Of a DNA stretch of 64,000 nt, positions 1-10,691 are shown one piece after another. The stretch covers positions 62,001-126,000 of the forward strand of contig NZ_SMLM01000002.1 of NCBI RefSeq assembly GCF_004682015.1. The letters are read 5' to 3'. Numbering within the stretch: the first letter of the stretch is position 1; each line of letters opens with the position of its first letter. Below the pieces are notes generated by a model. That model had not been told where the DNA came from, did not search any database, and worked only from the letters and a program-made list of their open reading frames with translations. Both the position numbers and the translations under genes were made by a program. This DNA is from Ramlibacter henchirensis. GTDB lineage: Bacteria; Pseudomonadota; Gammaproteobacteria; Burkholderiales; Burkholderiaceae_C.

Positions 1-330
1 GCCCTTCTCGCTGACCTGCATGGCGCCCAGGATCGAGAGGTTGATCTTGCCGCCGCGGATCATCGCGAAGCTGTCATGGCTGCCGAAGATGGACGAGCCC
101 TTGATGGTCGTGACGGTCTGCTTGCCGGCATTGATCAGGTCGGCGTCGACCTCCGCCTCGGTGGGGAACGGGCCGATGCCCAGCATGCCGTTCTCCGACT
201 GCAGCCACACCTCCTTGTCGCCGGTGAAGTTGGCCACCAGCGTCGGGATGCCGATGCCGAGGTTCACGTAGAAGCCGTCCTCGAGTTCCTGCGCCGCGCG
301 CGCGGCCATCTGGTCTTGGGTCCAGGGCAT
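1..330 (-). CDS. scoB: 3-oxoacid CoA-transferase subunit B (partial, C-terminus outside window)
   Basis: The beta subunit of a succinyl-CoA:3-ketoacid (or 3-oxoadipate) CoA-transferase moves CoA from succinyl-CoA to a 3-oxoacid in ketone-body or aromatic-acid catabolism. The visible 110 residues begin [16 protein letters not shown] and contain the family signature [11 protein letters not shown] and [10 protein letters not shown]. Glu46 in the SENG motif is the conserved catalytic glutamate of this family. The gene starts 10 nt downstream of scoA on the same strand, so the two are co-translated parts of one enzyme. The rest of the gene runs off the left edge. The preferred 3-oxoacid cannot be told from this part. 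Confidence 0.93.
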   Translation of the reverse strand, partial: MPWTQDQMAARAAQELEDGFYVNLGIGIPTLVANFTGDKEVWLQSENGMLGIGPFPTEAEVDADLINAGKQTVTTIKGSSIFGSHDSFAMIRGGKINLSILGAMQVSEKG

Positions 331-340
331 GTTCGATCTC

Positions 341-1039
341 CTAGGCGGGACGGGTGGTGCGCTTCTCGATGCGCTTCTCGGGCTTCGCGTTGTGCACGAT
401 GCGGTGCACGTAGATGCCGGGCAGGTGGATGTCGTCGGGGGCGAGTTCGCCGACTTCGACCACCTTCTCCACTTCGGCAATGCAGACCTTGCCGGCCATC
501 GCGCAGGCGGGATTGAAGTTGCGCGCGGTGAGGTTGAAGCGCAGGTTGCCGCTCTTGTCGGCGACCGCGGCCTTGACCAGCGCGACGTCGGGCACCAGCG
601 AGCGCTCCATGACGTACGTCTCGCCGTCGAACTCGCGCAACTCCTTGCCCTCGGCCACGATGGTGCCGACGCCGGTCTTGGTGAAGAAGGCCGGGATCCC
701 CGCGCCGCCGGCGCGCAGCTTCTCGGCCAGCGTGCCCTGGGGCGTGAACTCCAGTTCCAGTTCGCCCGCCAGGTACTGGCGCTCGAACTCCTTGTTCTCG
801 CCGACGTAGCTCGAGATCATCTTCCTGATCTGGCGCGTGGTGAGCAGCTTGCCCAGCCCGAAGTCGTCGACCCCCGCGTTGTTGGAGATGACGGTGAGGT
901 CCTTCACGCCGCTGTCGCGCAGCGCGTCGATCAACGCCTCGGGAATGCCGCACAGGCCGAAGCCGCCCACGGCCATCAGCTGGCCGCTGCGCACCACGCC
1001 GTCGAGCGCGGCCGCGGCGTTGGGATAGAGCTTGTTCAC
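341..1039 (-). CDS. scoA: 3-oxoacid CoA-transferase subunit A
   Basis: The alpha subunit of the heterodimeric 3-oxoacid CoA-transferase, 232 residues, is the usual size for ScoA/PcaI. The N-terminal CoA-binding glycine-rich segment [13 protein letters not shown] is at about residues 25-37, followed by the conserved [12 protein letters not shown] stretch. It forms a two-gene operon with the beta-subunit gene. A PAS-LuxR regulator is divergently transcribed 97 nt away, which suggests local control of the operon. Succinyl-CoA:acetoacetate transferase and 3-oxoadipate transferase (PcaIJ) are not separable by eye. No other aromatic-degradation gene is in view, so the Sco name is preferred. Confidence 0.93.
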   Translation of the reverse strand: MNKLYPNAAAALDGVVRSGQLMAVGGFGLCGIPEALIDALRDSGVKDLTVISNNAGVDDFGLGKLLTTRQIRKMISSYVGENKEFERQYLAGELELEFTPQGTLAEKLRAGGAGIPAFFTKTGVGTIVAEGKELREFDGETYVMERSLVPDVALVKAAVADKSGNLRFNLTARNFNPACAMAGKVCIAEVEKVVEVGELAPDDIHLPGIYVHRIVHNAKPEKRIEKRTTRPA

Positions 1040-1090
1040 GGGGGAAGTCTCCTGTCTTCAGTCCGGCGGAGCGCCGGAAAAACGGGGGTA

Positions 1091-1125
1091 CGATACTACT
1101 TAATGCGCTACGTAGTTACTCGTAA
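1091..1125. promoter_or_regulatory. Candidate operator in the scoA/luxR divergent promoter region
   Basis: The 97-bp divergent intergenic region is less GC-rich than its surroundings. It contains an interrupted palindrome, ACTAC at 1095-1099 and GTAGT at 1112-1116, with the perfect 8-mer CTACGTAG at 1108-1115 nested at one end. The position between a regulator and its likely target fits an operator for the PAS-LuxR protein. That is an inference from position and symmetry only. Confidence 0.35.
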
Positions 1126-1136
1126 AGGTTAGCCCG

Positions 1137-1682
1137 ATGGACGTCGATTACCGGCTGGCATTCGACCTGGCGCCCATCGGCCTGTGCCTGTCGCGCAATC
1201 GGTCCATTGTGGATTGCAACCGGCAGCTGTGCGAGATGTTCGGCTTCTCGCGCGAGGTGCTCATCGGGCAGTCGTTCATGACGCTCTACCCCACGCCCGA
1301 CGAGTACGAGCGGCTGGGCGCGCGCATGGCACCGATCCTCAATGCCAAGGGCCACTACGCGGACGACCGCATCATGAAGCGCGCCAGCGGCGAGGTGTTC
1401 TGGTGCCACGTGACGGGGCGCGCGCTCAACCGCGAAGCGCCGCACGAGGCCGGCATCTGGTCGTTCGAGGACCTGAGCTCCCAGCGGCCGGTGAAGGCGG
1501 AGCTGACGGCGCGCGAACGCGAAGTGGCGGCTCGATTGCTGGACGGGATGACGTCCAAGGAGATCGGCAAGACGCTGGCGATCAGCCACCGCACCGTGGA
1601 GATCTACCGCGCAAGGCTGATGCGCAAGTACAAGGCCAACACGACGGCCGACCTGGTGCACAAGCTGACTGCGGGTCAGTAG
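1137..1682 (+). CDS. PAS domain LuxR-family transcriptional regulator
   Basis: A 181-residue DNA-binding regulator with an N-terminal PAS sensor (about residues 5-115, with the typical core SRNRSIVDCNRQLCEMFGFS) and a C-terminal LuxR/GerE helix-turn-helix (about 120-178, LTAREREVAARLLDGM then SHRTVEIYRARLM). There is no receiver domain, so it is a one-component sensor and the ligand is unknown. It is divergent from scoAB and is probably their regulator; this family often controls a neighbouring catabolic operon. The next gene (DedA) converges on it with 1 nt between the stops. Confidence 0.88.
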   Translation: MDVDYRLAFDLAPIGLCLSRNRSIVDCNRQLCEMFGFSREVLIGQSFMTLYPTPDEYERLGARMAPILNAKGHYADDRIMKRASGEVFWCHVTGRALNREAPHEAGIWSFEDLSSQRPVKAELTAREREVAARLLDGMTSKEIGKTLAISHRTVEIYRARLMRKYKANTTADLVHKLTAGQ

Positions 1683-1683
1683 G

Positions 1684-2334
1684 TCAGGCCAGCCTGGCCG
1701 CCGCCCTCTTCGCCTTCCACGCGCCGGCCAGCACCAGGACGCCGGGGAGGATGATCATGGCCCAGATGATCTTGTCCAGGTGCTGCTTCACCCACGGCAC
1801 GCTGCCGAAGAAGTAGCCGGCCGTGATGATGCCGACCACCCACAGGCCGCCGCCGGTGATGTCGTAGAAGGTGAACTTCGCGCGCGTCATGCGCGCCACG
1901 CCCGCGACGAAGGGCGCGAAGGTGCGCAGGAAGGGCATGAACCGCGCGGCCACGATGGTGAAGCCGCCGTACTTCTCGTAGAAGGCGTGGGCCTGGTCGA
2001 ATGCGCGACGGTTGAACACGCGCGACTGCTCCCACTGGAACACCCGCGGTCCGATGAACCGGCCGATGGCGTAGTTGCACTGGTTGCCCAGCACCGCCGC
2101 GCCCCACAGCAGCGCGATCGAGGTCGCGTAGTCCATCAGACCGACGCCGCATAGAGCGCCCACCACGAAGAGCAGCGAGTCGCCGGGCAGGAACGGCATC
2201 ACCACCACGCCGGTCTCGACGAAGATGATCGCGAACAGCAGGGCATAGACCCAGGTGCCGTAGTTCGCGACGAAGGCTTCGAGGTGCACGTCGACGTGCA
2301 GGATGAAATCGATCAGAAGGGCGACGATGTCCAT
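1684..2334 (-). CDS. DedA family integral membrane protein
   Basis: A 216-residue inner-membrane protein of the DedA/SNARE-associated (VTT) family, implicated in membrane lipid scrambling, proton-motive-force homeostasis and drug tolerance. Visible hallmarks are FLPGDSLLFVVGAL in the re-entrant region (about residues 53-66) and RFMPFLRTFAPFVAG (about 131-145), which carries the conserved arginines. Four to five hydrophobic segments are present and the C-terminus is basic. The length is normal for DedA. It is transcribed away from mutL, with 40 bp between the start codons. The exact substrate is unknown. Confidence 0.9.
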   Translation of the reverse strand: MDIVALLIDFILHVDVHLEAFVANYGTWVYALLFAIIFVETGVVVMPFLPGDSLLFVVGALCGVGLMDYATSIALLWGAAVLGNQCNYAIGRFIGPRVFQWEQSRVFNRRAFDQAHAFYEKYGGFTIVAARFMPFLRTFAPFVAGVARMTRAKFTFYDITGGGLWVVGIITAGYFFGSVPWVKQHLDKIIWAMIILPGVLVLAGAWKAKRAAARLA

Positions 2335-2374
2335 GGGGGAAGGATTATCGGTGGGGCCACCTAGAATCCCGGAC

Positions 2375-4201
<1,827 letters not shown>

Positions 4202-4244
4202 AGGCCGAGGAACTTCGACCCGCCGCCGCGACTCTGCCATCGCC

Positions 4245-5093
4245 ATGGTCCGCCGCATCCTTGCCATCGCCCTGAGCGTCCTGCTCGCCATCACGTTTGC
4301 CGTCGGCTGCTCCACGCTGGACGAGAAGCAGCGCGAATGGATCTTCCAGCCCAGCGACCGCGCCTGGGGCGGCAGCGCCAGCTACGCCGACGGGATGCAG
4401 GACGTCTGGATAGCCTTCACTTCCCGCGTGACGGGCGAGCCGGCCAGGCTGCACGGGCTCTGGCTGGAGGCCGACGACGCGGGCCCGCAGACCCCGGTGA
4501 TGCTCTACCTGCACGGCGCCAAGTGGAACGTGATGGGCTCCTCCAGCCGGATGCGCCGCATGCAGGACATGGGTTTCTCGGTGCTGGCGATCGACTACCG
4601 CGGCTTCGGCAAGAGCAGCCCCGGCCTGCCCTCGGAGGAGATGGCGTACGAGGATGCGCGGCGGGCCTGGGCCTGGCTGGCCCAGCAGTACCCGGACCGG
4701 CCGCGCTACGTCTTCGGCCACTCGCTCGGCGGCGCCATCGCCATCGACCTGGCGGCGAACGTCGACGACGAGCAGGGAACGATCGTCGAAGGCACCTTCA
4801 CCTCCATCCCCGACGTGGCCAGCAGCTTCAAGTGGGGCTGGCTGCCTATCAGCCCGCTGATCACGCAGCGCTTCTCCTCCATCGACAAGGTCTCGAAGAT
4901 CGGTTCGCCGCTGCTGGTGGTGCACGGGGCCCGCGACACCCTGATCAAGTCCGAGCTCGGCCAGCGCCTCTTCGACGCGGCCACCGGCAAGAAGCACTTC
5001 CTGCTCGTCGAGGACGGTTCGCACCACAGCACGATGTGGGTGGGCCAGGGCCGCTACCGCGAGGCGATGCGCCAGCTGTTCAGCCTGCGCTGA
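4245..5093 (+). CDS. Alpha/beta-hydrolase lipoprotein
   Basis: A 282-residue serine hydrolase. The N-terminus is a lipoprotein signal peptide ([16 protein letters not shown]..., lipobox AVGC with Cys22), so the enzyme is predicted to be membrane-anchored in the periplasm. The alpha/beta-hydrolase core shows the HGAKWN oxyanion-region motif, the nucleophile elbow GHSLGG, GARDTL (probable acid) and GSHHSTMW (probable catalytic His). It resembles the YfhR/BEM46-type hydrolases, whose substrates are mostly unknown. It lies between mutL and miaA on the same strand with short gaps; no functional link is evident. Confidence 0.85.
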   Translation: MVRRILAIALSVLLAITFAVGCSTLDEKQREWIFQPSDRAWGGSASYADGMQDVWIAFTSRVTGEPARLHGLWLEADDAGPQTPVMLYLHGAKWNVMGSSSRMRRMQDMGFSVLAIDYRGFGKSSPGLPSEEMAYEDARRAWAWLAQQYPDRPRYVFGHSLGGAIAIDLAANVDDEQGTIVEGTFTSIPDVASSFKWGWLPISPLITQRFSSIDKVSKIGSPLLVVHGARDTLIKSELGQRLFDAATGKKHFLLVEDGSHHSTMWVGQGRYREAMRQLFSLR

Positions 5094-5139
5094 GGGCTGC
5101 TGCCGCGGCTGCGGCATCGTTCTGCTAGGCTCGCGCGCG

Positions 5140-6069
5140 ATGCCGAACGCCGCTCGCCTGCTGGCCCTCGCCGGCCCCACCGCCTCGGGCAAGACGGCTT
5201 CGGCGCTGCACATCGCCCAAACCATTCCCTGCGAAATCGTCAGCGTCGACTCGGCCCTGGTCTACCGCGGGATGGACATCGGCACGGCCAAGCCGACCGC
5301 TGCCGAACGCGCCGCCGTCGCGCACCACCTGATCGACATCCGAGATCCCGCGCAGGCGTACAGCGCTGCCGATTTCGCCGCCGATGCGCAGCGCCTCGTC
5401 GGGGAGATCAACGCGCGCGGCCGCGTCGCGCTGCTGGTGGGCGGCACCATGCTGTATTTCAAGGCGCTGTTCGAGGGGCTCGACGCCATGCCGCCGGCCG
5501 ACCCCGACCTGCGCCGCGAGATCGAAGCCGAAGCCACCCAACGCGGCTGGCCGGCGTTGCATGCTGAGCTGGCGCAGGTCGATGGCAAGACGGCCGCGCG
5601 TCTTTCGCCCAACGACAGCCAGCGCATCCAGCGCGCGCTCGAAGTCTTCCGCAGCACCGGCCGGCCGCTCAGCGAATTCCAGCGCGGCGAAAGCAGCCGC
5701 GGCCTGCGACCGGCCGCCCTGCTCTCGCTGGAGCCGCGCGAGCGGGCCTGGTTGCACCAGCGGATCGCCGGCCGCTTCGATGCCATGCTGGCCGCAGGCT
5801 TCGTCGACGAGGTCAGGCGTCTTCGCGCGCGCGGCGACCTGCATCCGGGCCTGCCCAGCATGCGCAGCGTCGGCTACCGGCAGGCCTGGCAGGCGCTCGA
5901 CGAAGGCTGGCCCGATGCCGAACTGAGAGACCGCGGCATCTTCGCCACGCGCCAGCTCGCCAAGCGGCAGCTGACCTGGCTGCGCGGCATGGAGCGGCGG
6001 GTGATCGAATGCGATGCTCCCGATGCGCGAGAACAGGTGCTGGCAGCAGCGCTGGAGGTTCTGCGGTGA
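5140..6069 (+). CDS. miaA: tRNA dimethylallyltransferase MiaA
   Basis: A 309-residue enzyme that transfers a dimethylallyl group to A37 of tRNAs reading UNN codons. The P-loop GPTASGKT is at residues 12-19, followed by the conserved [16 protein letters not shown] and HHLIDIRDP segments, the [10 protein letters not shown] motif and the C-terminal [13 protein letters not shown]. The length is typical. The promoter-like TAGGCT ends 8 nt before ATG 5140 and no Shine-Dalgarno is visible. The stop codon overlaps the GTG start of the following ABC ATPase gene (GTGA), so the two are translationally coupled. Confidence 0.96.
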   Translation: MPNAARLLALAGPTASGKTASALHIAQTIPCEIVSVDSALVYRGMDIGTAKPTAAERAAVAHHLIDIRDPAQAYSAADFAADAQRLVGEINARGRVALLVGGTMLYFKALFEGLDAMPPADPDLRREIEAEATQRGWPALHAELAQVDGKTAARLSPNDSQRIQRALEVFRSTGRPLSEFQRGESSRGLRPAALLSLEPRERAWLHQRIAGRFDAMLAAGFVDEVRRLRARGDLHPGLPSMRSVGYRQAWQALDEGWPDAELRDRGIFATRQLAKRQLTWLRGMERRVIECDAPDAREQVLAAALEVLR

Positions 6070-6731
6070 GCGCCGGGGCGCCGCTGGTCTCGGTCGAAGG
6101 GCTGGCAAAGCACTACGGCGACGTGCACGTCTTCCGCGGCGTTTCGCTGCAGGTGGAGCGCGGCGAGTTCGTGGCCATCGTCGGCGAATCGGGCGTGGGC
6201 AAATCCACTCTGCTCAACTGCCTGGCGGGCCTGGACGACTGGGACGAGGGACGCATCACGCTCGCCGGCCAGGACCTTTCGACGCTGGACGACACGCGGC
6301 GCGCGCTGCTGCGTCGCAGCCAGGTGGGCTTCGTGTTCCAGGCGTTTCATGTCCTGCCGCATCTCGACGTCGCGCAGAACGTCGGACTTCCGCTGCTATT
6401 GCTCGGGCGGCCGCACGCGCAACGGGTCGAGGCCATGCTGGAAGCGGTCGGGCTCGCGGGACTGGGGCCTCGGCTGCCGCAACAACTCAGCGGCGGGCAG
6501 CTGCAGCGCGTGGCGATCGCGCGTGCACTGGTGCATTCGCCTCCGCTGCTGCTGGCCGACGAGCCGACCGGCAACCTCGATCCTTCGACGGCCGAACAGG
6601 TGCTGGACGTGCTGATCGAGCGCACCCGCTCGGAACGCGCGTCGCTGGTGCTGGTGACCCACTCGCAAGCCGCGGCCGTGCGCGCCGACCGGGTGCTTCG
6701 CCTCACGGCTGAAGGCATCCGGCCTGCCTGA
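6066..6731 (+). CDS. ABC transporter ATP-binding protein (LolD/AttE-like)
   Basis: A 221-residue ATPase of the MacB/LolD class that pairs with FtsX-type permeases. Walker A is GESGVGKST (residues 40-48), the Q-loop is [11 protein letters not shown], the signature is LSGGQLQR, and Walker B is [12 protein letters not shown]. The GTG at 6066 overlaps the miaA stop by 3 nt and gives a normal family N-terminus. No permease lies directly downstream. The best partner is the FtsX-like permease starting at 8169, 1.4 kb away beyond three unrelated small genes. With that permease and the AttH-like gene it would form an AttEFGH-type exporter. Confidence 0.9.
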   Translation: MSAGAPLVSVEGLAKHYGDVHVFRGVSLQVERGEFVAIVGESGVGKSTLLNCLAGLDDWDEGRITLAGQDLSTLDDTRRALLRRSQVGFVFQAFHVLPHLDVAQNVGLPLLLLGRPHAQRVEAMLEAVGLAGLGPRLPQQLSGGQLQRVAIARALVHSPPLLLADEPTGNLDPSTAEQVLDVLIERTRSERASLVLVTHSQAAAVRADRVLRLTAEGIRPA

Positions 6732-6761
6732 CCGGCATCCGGTCTTGCGCGAAGGCGCGCG

Positions 6762-6953
6762 TCAGCTGCGTCGCTTGCGCGCCGGCTGCTTGCGTGCGGG
6801 GGATGGCGACGGCGCGTTGTGATCCATGAACTCGCGGATCAGGCGTCGCATCACTTGCGAGGGAGTCATGTCCTGCGAGTAGCAGAGTTTCTCGAAAGCC
6901 GACTTCTTGGCCGGGTCGATCAGGACGGTGAGCCTTGCGGTCTTGTTCTCCAT
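6762..6953 (-). CDS. Small ribbon-helix-helix protein (CopG-like)
   Basis: A 63-residue basic protein. The segment ARLTVLIDPAKKSAFEKLC is the expected beta strand plus first helix of a ribbon-helix-helix fold, followed by SQVMRRLIREFMDH as the second helix and a lysine/arginine-rich tail. ATG 6953 is the only start available, because an in-frame TAA lies just upstream; no clear Shine-Dalgarno precedes it. It is paralogous to the protein encoded at 7097-7333 on the same strand. The role is unknown; a small DNA-binding repressor is likely. It has no adjacent toxin gene. Confidence 0.7.
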   Translation of the reverse strand: MENKTARLTVLIDPAKKSAFEKLCYSQDMTPSQVMRRLIREFMDHNAPSPSPARKQPARKRRS

Positions 6954-7096
6954 GGGAGGGCGCGGATGTTAACCGGATTGTAATCCACGCCGGAGCCCCG
7001 CGCGGGCTCTCCGCGAGACCGCGGAATCAATTTGAAGTGACTGCTACGGGTGATTAAGGCAACGATCCGCGTGCGCGCCGCGGATGGGAACGGCCC

Positions 7097-7333
7097 TCAA
7101 GGCTGCGCCGCGGCGCCGTTCTTCTTGCGTTGCTTCTTGGTCCTGAGCGGACCCGGGGTGTAGTCGACGCCGTGCTTGTCCAGGTACTCACGGATCAACT
7201 GCCGGATCATCTGCGACGCCGTGACGTCCTGTGCCGCGCACAGGTCGTCGAAGGCCTTCTTCTTGTCGGCGTCGATGAGGATGGTGAAGCGGGCCGGCTT
7301 GTCTTCCATCTCGGAGTGGTAGGTGAATGACAT
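7097..7333 (-). CDS. Small ribbon-helix-helix protein, paralogue of the next gene downstream
   Basis: A 78-residue protein (70 if ATG 7309 is used). The core ARFTILIDADKKKAFDDLC and SQMIRQLIREYLDKH match the protein at 6762-6953 position by position, and both end in a basic tail. ATG 7333 has AGGTG 12 nt upstream. ATG 7309 matches the paralogue's N-terminus (MEDKPAR against MENKTAR) but lacks a ribosome-binding site, so the start is uncertain. The tandem arrangement suggests a local duplication. Probable DNA-binding protein; target unknown. Confidence 0.68.
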   Translation of the reverse strand: MSFTYHSEMEDKPARFTILIDADKKKAFDDLCAAQDVTASQMIRQLIREYLDKHGVDYTPGPLRTKKQRKKNGAAAQP

Positions 7334-7572
7334 GATAATACTATGCACCTGTACGCGCGCCGCCGAGGCAGGCCCACGCCGACCGTCCAGGCAGGCGCGT
7401 TTCGCATCCGCGCGGTCCCCCGCGCTGAACCGTATGTAGGCCCTGCGCACCGCCACCCCAGAACACAGGAAAGCGATTGCTGCCGAAGTGCGGCACGGTG
7501 ACGCGACCTTTTCCTACATGCTGGCCCTTCAGTGGCTTTCAAGATTGGGCATCCTCAAACAAGGAGCTCCCC

Positions 7573-8058
7573 ATGCCCAGTACGCGCGCCAAAGACGCCT
7601 GCGACCTGCTCGATGCCGATCACCGGGCCGTCAAGAAACTGTTCAAGGAATTCGAAGAGCTCACCGAATCGCGCGCGCGCAATGCCGCGCAGAAGAAGAT
7701 GGAGCTCGGGCGGCAGATCTGCCAGGAGCTGACCGTGCACGCGCAGATCGAGGAGGAGATCTTCTATCCCGCCCTGCGCAACGCCATCAAGGACACGGAC
7801 CTGCTCGACGAGGCCGAGGTCGAGCACCAGAGCGCCAAGGACCTGATCGCCCAGATCCAGGAAGCGATGGAGCCCGACGAGAAGTTCGAGGCCAAGGTCA
7901 AGGTGCTGGGCGAGTACATCGACCACCACGTCAAGGAAGAGCGCAACGAAATCTTCCCGAAGGCCCGGGCCGCCCGCAAGCTCGACCTGGTCGGCATGCG
8001 CGAGGAGCTCGAAGCGCGCAAGGAAGAGCTCATGTCGGAGATGGGCGCCACCGCCTGA
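7573..8058 (+). CDS. Hemerythrin HHE cation-binding domain protein
   Basis: A 161-residue alpha-helical protein with a single hemerythrin-type domain that binds a di-iron (or other metal) centre. Candidate ligands appear in order as DADHRAVK (His17), HAQIEEEIFYPAL, EHQSAKDL and HHVKEERNEIFP, which is the typical HxxxE spacing. The C-terminal quarter is a charged helix. ATG 7573 has a good AAGGAG 6 nt upstream. Soluble bacterial proteins of this type are linked to oxygen, nitric-oxide or iron sensing and storage. The two small DNA-binding genes upstream are divergent from it and may or may not be related. Confidence 0.88.
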   Translation: MPSTRAKDACDLLDADHRAVKKLFKEFEELTESRARNAAQKKMELGRQICQELTVHAQIEEEIFYPALRNAIKDTDLLDEAEVEHQSAKDLIAQIQEAMEPDEKFEAKVKVLGEYIDHHVKEERNEIFPKARAARKLDLVGMREELEARKEELMSEMGATA

Positions 8059-8168
8059 CGCGAGCCCGCCGCTCCCGCGGCACCGCAATGTCTCGATAGC
8101 ACCGCTCGCCGCTAAGCCGGCGCGGCGGTGCCGTGCCTGCGCGCAGCGGCGTCGGCACAATCCTCTTC

Positions 8169-10691
8169 ATGCTCGCCCTGCTGCGCACGTTCTCCTGGCA
8201 GGACCTGCGCCATCACCCGTGGCGCAGCCTGTGCGCGGTCGGCGCGGTCATGCTGGGCGTGGCGCTCGCGTTGGCCGTCCACCTGATCAACGCTTCGGCA
8301 CTGAGCGAGTTCTCGGCCGCGGTGCGCGCGGTCAACGGCCAGCCGGACCTGGAACTGCGCGCGACGCGTGGCGGCTTCGATGAAGCGCTCTTTGCGCGCG
8401 TCGCCACGCACCCGCAGGTCGAACTGGCCAGCCCGGTGCTGGAGCTGGCGACCAACGCGATCACCCCACAGAACCGGCGCGTGCCCTTGCGCGTCGTCGG
8501 CCTCGATGCGCTGGTCACCGGCGCGCTCGCGCCCGCGCTGACGCCCGTAACCTCCGCGGACGGCGAGCGGCTCGCAGTGTTCGCCCCGGCCACGGTGTTC
8601 CTGAATCCCGCCGCGCGCGAACAGCTCGGCGATGGTCCGCTGCGATTGCAAGCGGGCCTCCAGTTGCGCGAAGCGAAGGTGGGCGGCACGGTCAGCGCAG
8701 GCGGCGCGCCGCTCGCAGTGATGGACATCGCCGCGGCGCAGGAGCTGTTCGGCCGCCGCGGGGAGCTCTCCCGCATCGACGTCAAGCTGCGGCCCGGCGC
8801 CGATCGATCGGCCTTCGTCGCGGCGCTGGCGCTGCCCGCCGACGTGGTCGCGGCCGAGCCGGGCGATGCCACGCAGCGGGTGAGCAATCTCTCGCGCGCC
8901 TACCGCGTGAATCTCATGGTGCTGGCGCTGGTCGCTCTGTTCACCGGCGCCTTCCTCGTGTTCTCGGTGCTGGCCCTGAGCGTCGCGCGGCGCTCGCAGC
9001 AGTTCGCGCTGCTCGGTGTGCTGGGGCTCGAGGCCAACCAGCGGCAAAGGTTGGTCCTGCTCGAATCGGCTGCGCTCGGCGCGGTCGGTGCGCTGGCGGG
9101 CGTGGCACTGGGCACCGCGCTGGCGGCCCTTTCGCTGCGTTTGCTCGGCGGCGACCTCGGCGGCGGCTATTTCGAGGGCGTAGCTCCGCGCCTGCAATGG
9201 AGCGCGCCCGCCGCGCTGGGCTACGGCCTGCTCGGCGTCGTCGCCGCGATGGCCGGCGGCTGGTTCCCGGCGCGCGACGCGCAACGGTTGCCTCTCGCGC
9301 AATCGCTCAAGGGCCTGCGCGCGGGCGCCGCGACGCGGCGGCTGAAATGGCTCGGCCCTGCACTGCTGCTCGCGGCCGGTGCGATGGCGCTGCTGCCGCC
9401 GGTGTTCGACCTCCCCCTCGCGGCCTACCTTTCGGTCGGCCTGCTCCTGGTGGGCGGCATCGCTTCGCTGCCGCCCATCGTGGGCGCGGCGTACGACCAG
9501 CTCGCGCCGCGCTTGGCGCATCGCGTGCTGCCCCTGCTGGCCGTGGAGCGCGCCCGGCGCGTGCGCGAGACGGCGGCCGTCGCCGTCAGCGGCGTCGTCG
9601 CGGCGCTCAGCCTGGCGGTGGCGCTCACCGTCATGGTGGCGAGCTTCCGCGACTCGGTGACACGCTGGCTGGACGTGGTGCTGCCAGCCGACCTCTACAT
9701 TCGCACCGGCTTCAGCTCGTCGAGCGCCGACACCGCGTTCATCGACGAAGCGCTGGTGGCCTCCGCGGCGCGCATGCCCGGCGTCGAACGGGTGGCCACC
9801 CAGCGTGTCCGCTCGCTCCTGCCCGATCCGCGGCGGCCCGCGGTCGCACTGCTCGCGCGGCCGCTGAACGACGCGGCGCGCGAGCTGCCGATGGTGGGTT
9901 CGCCGGTGCCGGTGCCGGAAGGCCGCGTGCCGGTGTACGTCAGCGAAGCGCTGGTCGACCTGCACGGGGCGCGGCTGGGCGCCGGTCTTGCGCTGCTGGA
10001 TGCGGCGCTCGGATTGCAAACAAGTGGCGACAGCCGCTTCTTCGTCGCCGGCGTGTGGCGCGACTACGTGCGCCAGAGCGGCGCGGTGATGCTGCGGCAG
10101 GCCGACTACCAGCGGCTGACCGGCGACCGGCGCGTGAACGACCTGCAGCTCTGGCTTTCGCCGGGAGCGGACCCCTCGGCGGTGCAGGCGCGTTTGCGCG
10201 AGCAGGCCGGCCCCGCCGGTGCGCTGCTGGAGTTCGCGTCGGCCGCGGAGCTGCGCGCCACCTCGCTGCGCATCTTCGATCGCAGCTTCGCCGTCACCTA
10301 CTGGCTGCAAGCGGTCGCGATCGGCATCGGCCTGTTCGGCGTCGCCGCGAGCTTCAGCGCGCAGGTGCTGGCTCGCCGCAAGGAGTTCGGCCTGCTCGCG
10401 CATCTGGGGCTCACGCGACGCCAGATCCTCGCGGTGGTGGCGGGCGAAGGCGCGGCCTGGACGCTGGTCGGCGCGCTCGCCGGCGTGGTGCTCGGTCTCG
10501 CAGTGGCCGTGGTGCTGGTGCACGTGGTCAACCCCCAAAGCTTCCACTGGACCATGGACCTGCTCGTGCCTTGGCTGCGGCTGCTGGCTCTGGCGCTCGC
10601 CGTGGTCGCGGCGGGCACGCTGACCGCGTGGCTCTCCGGCCGGGCTGCCGCGGGACGCGACGCTGTGCTTGCGGTGAAGGAGGACTGGTGA
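8169..10691 (+). CDS. FtsX-like ABC transporter permease (fused, AttFG-type)
   Basis: An 840-residue inner-membrane permease with two FtsX domains. There is one transmembrane helix near residue 20-40, a large periplasmic region, three helices (about 255-380), further helices around 400-440 and 485-510, a second periplasmic region, and a terminal three-helix block after about residue 710. This duplicated architecture is found in ABC exporters that act with a LolD-like ATPase. ATG 8169 is preferred over the upstream GTG at 8133; CACAAT ends 7 nt before it and there is no Shine-Dalgarno. The stop overlaps the start of the AttH-like gene by 1 nt (TGATG). Confidence 0.85.
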   Translation: MLALLRTFSWQDLRHHPWRSLCAVGAVMLGVALALAVHLINASALSEFSAAVRAVNGQPDLELRATRGGFDEALFARVATHPQVELASPVLELATNAITPQNRRVPLRVVGLDALVTGALAPALTPVTSADGERLAVFAPATVFLNPAAREQLGDGPLRLQAGLQLREAKVGGTVSAGGAPLAVMDIAAAQELFGRRGELSRIDVKLRPGADRSAFVAALALPADVVAAEPGDATQRVSNLSRAYRVNLMVLALVALFTGAFLVFSVLALSVARRSQQFALLGVLGLEANQRQRLVLLESAALGAVGALAGVALGTALAALSLRLLGGDLGGGYFEGVAPRLQWSAPAALGYGLLGVVAAMAGGWFPARDAQRLPLAQSLKGLRAGAATRRLKWLGPALLLAAGAMALLPPVFDLPLAAYLSVGLLLVGGIASLPPIVGAAYDQLAPRLAHRVLPLLAVERARRVRETAAVAVSGVVAALSLAVALTVMVASFRDSVTRWLDVVLPADLYIRTGFSSSSADTAFIDEALVASAARMPGVERVATQRVRSLLPDPRRPAVALLARPLNDAARELPMVGSPVPVPEGRVPVYVSEALVDLHGARLGAGLALLDAALGLQTSGDSRFFVAGVWRDYVRQSGAVMLRQADYQRLTGDRRVNDLQLWLSPGADPSAVQARLREQAGPAGALLEFASAAELRATSLRIFDRSFAVTYWLQAVAIGIGLFGVAASFSAQVLARRKEFGLLAHLGLTRRQILAVVAGEGAAWTLVGALAGVVLGLAVAVVLVHVVNPQSFHWTMDLLVPWLRLLALALAVVAAGTLTAWLSGRAAAGRDAVLAVKEDW

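Noticed and set aside
8112..10547. An 811-codon minus-strand open frame opposite the FtsX-like permease.
   Set aside because: It is antisense to a clear membrane-protein gene, has Arg/Gln/His-rich composition, and no recognisable domain.
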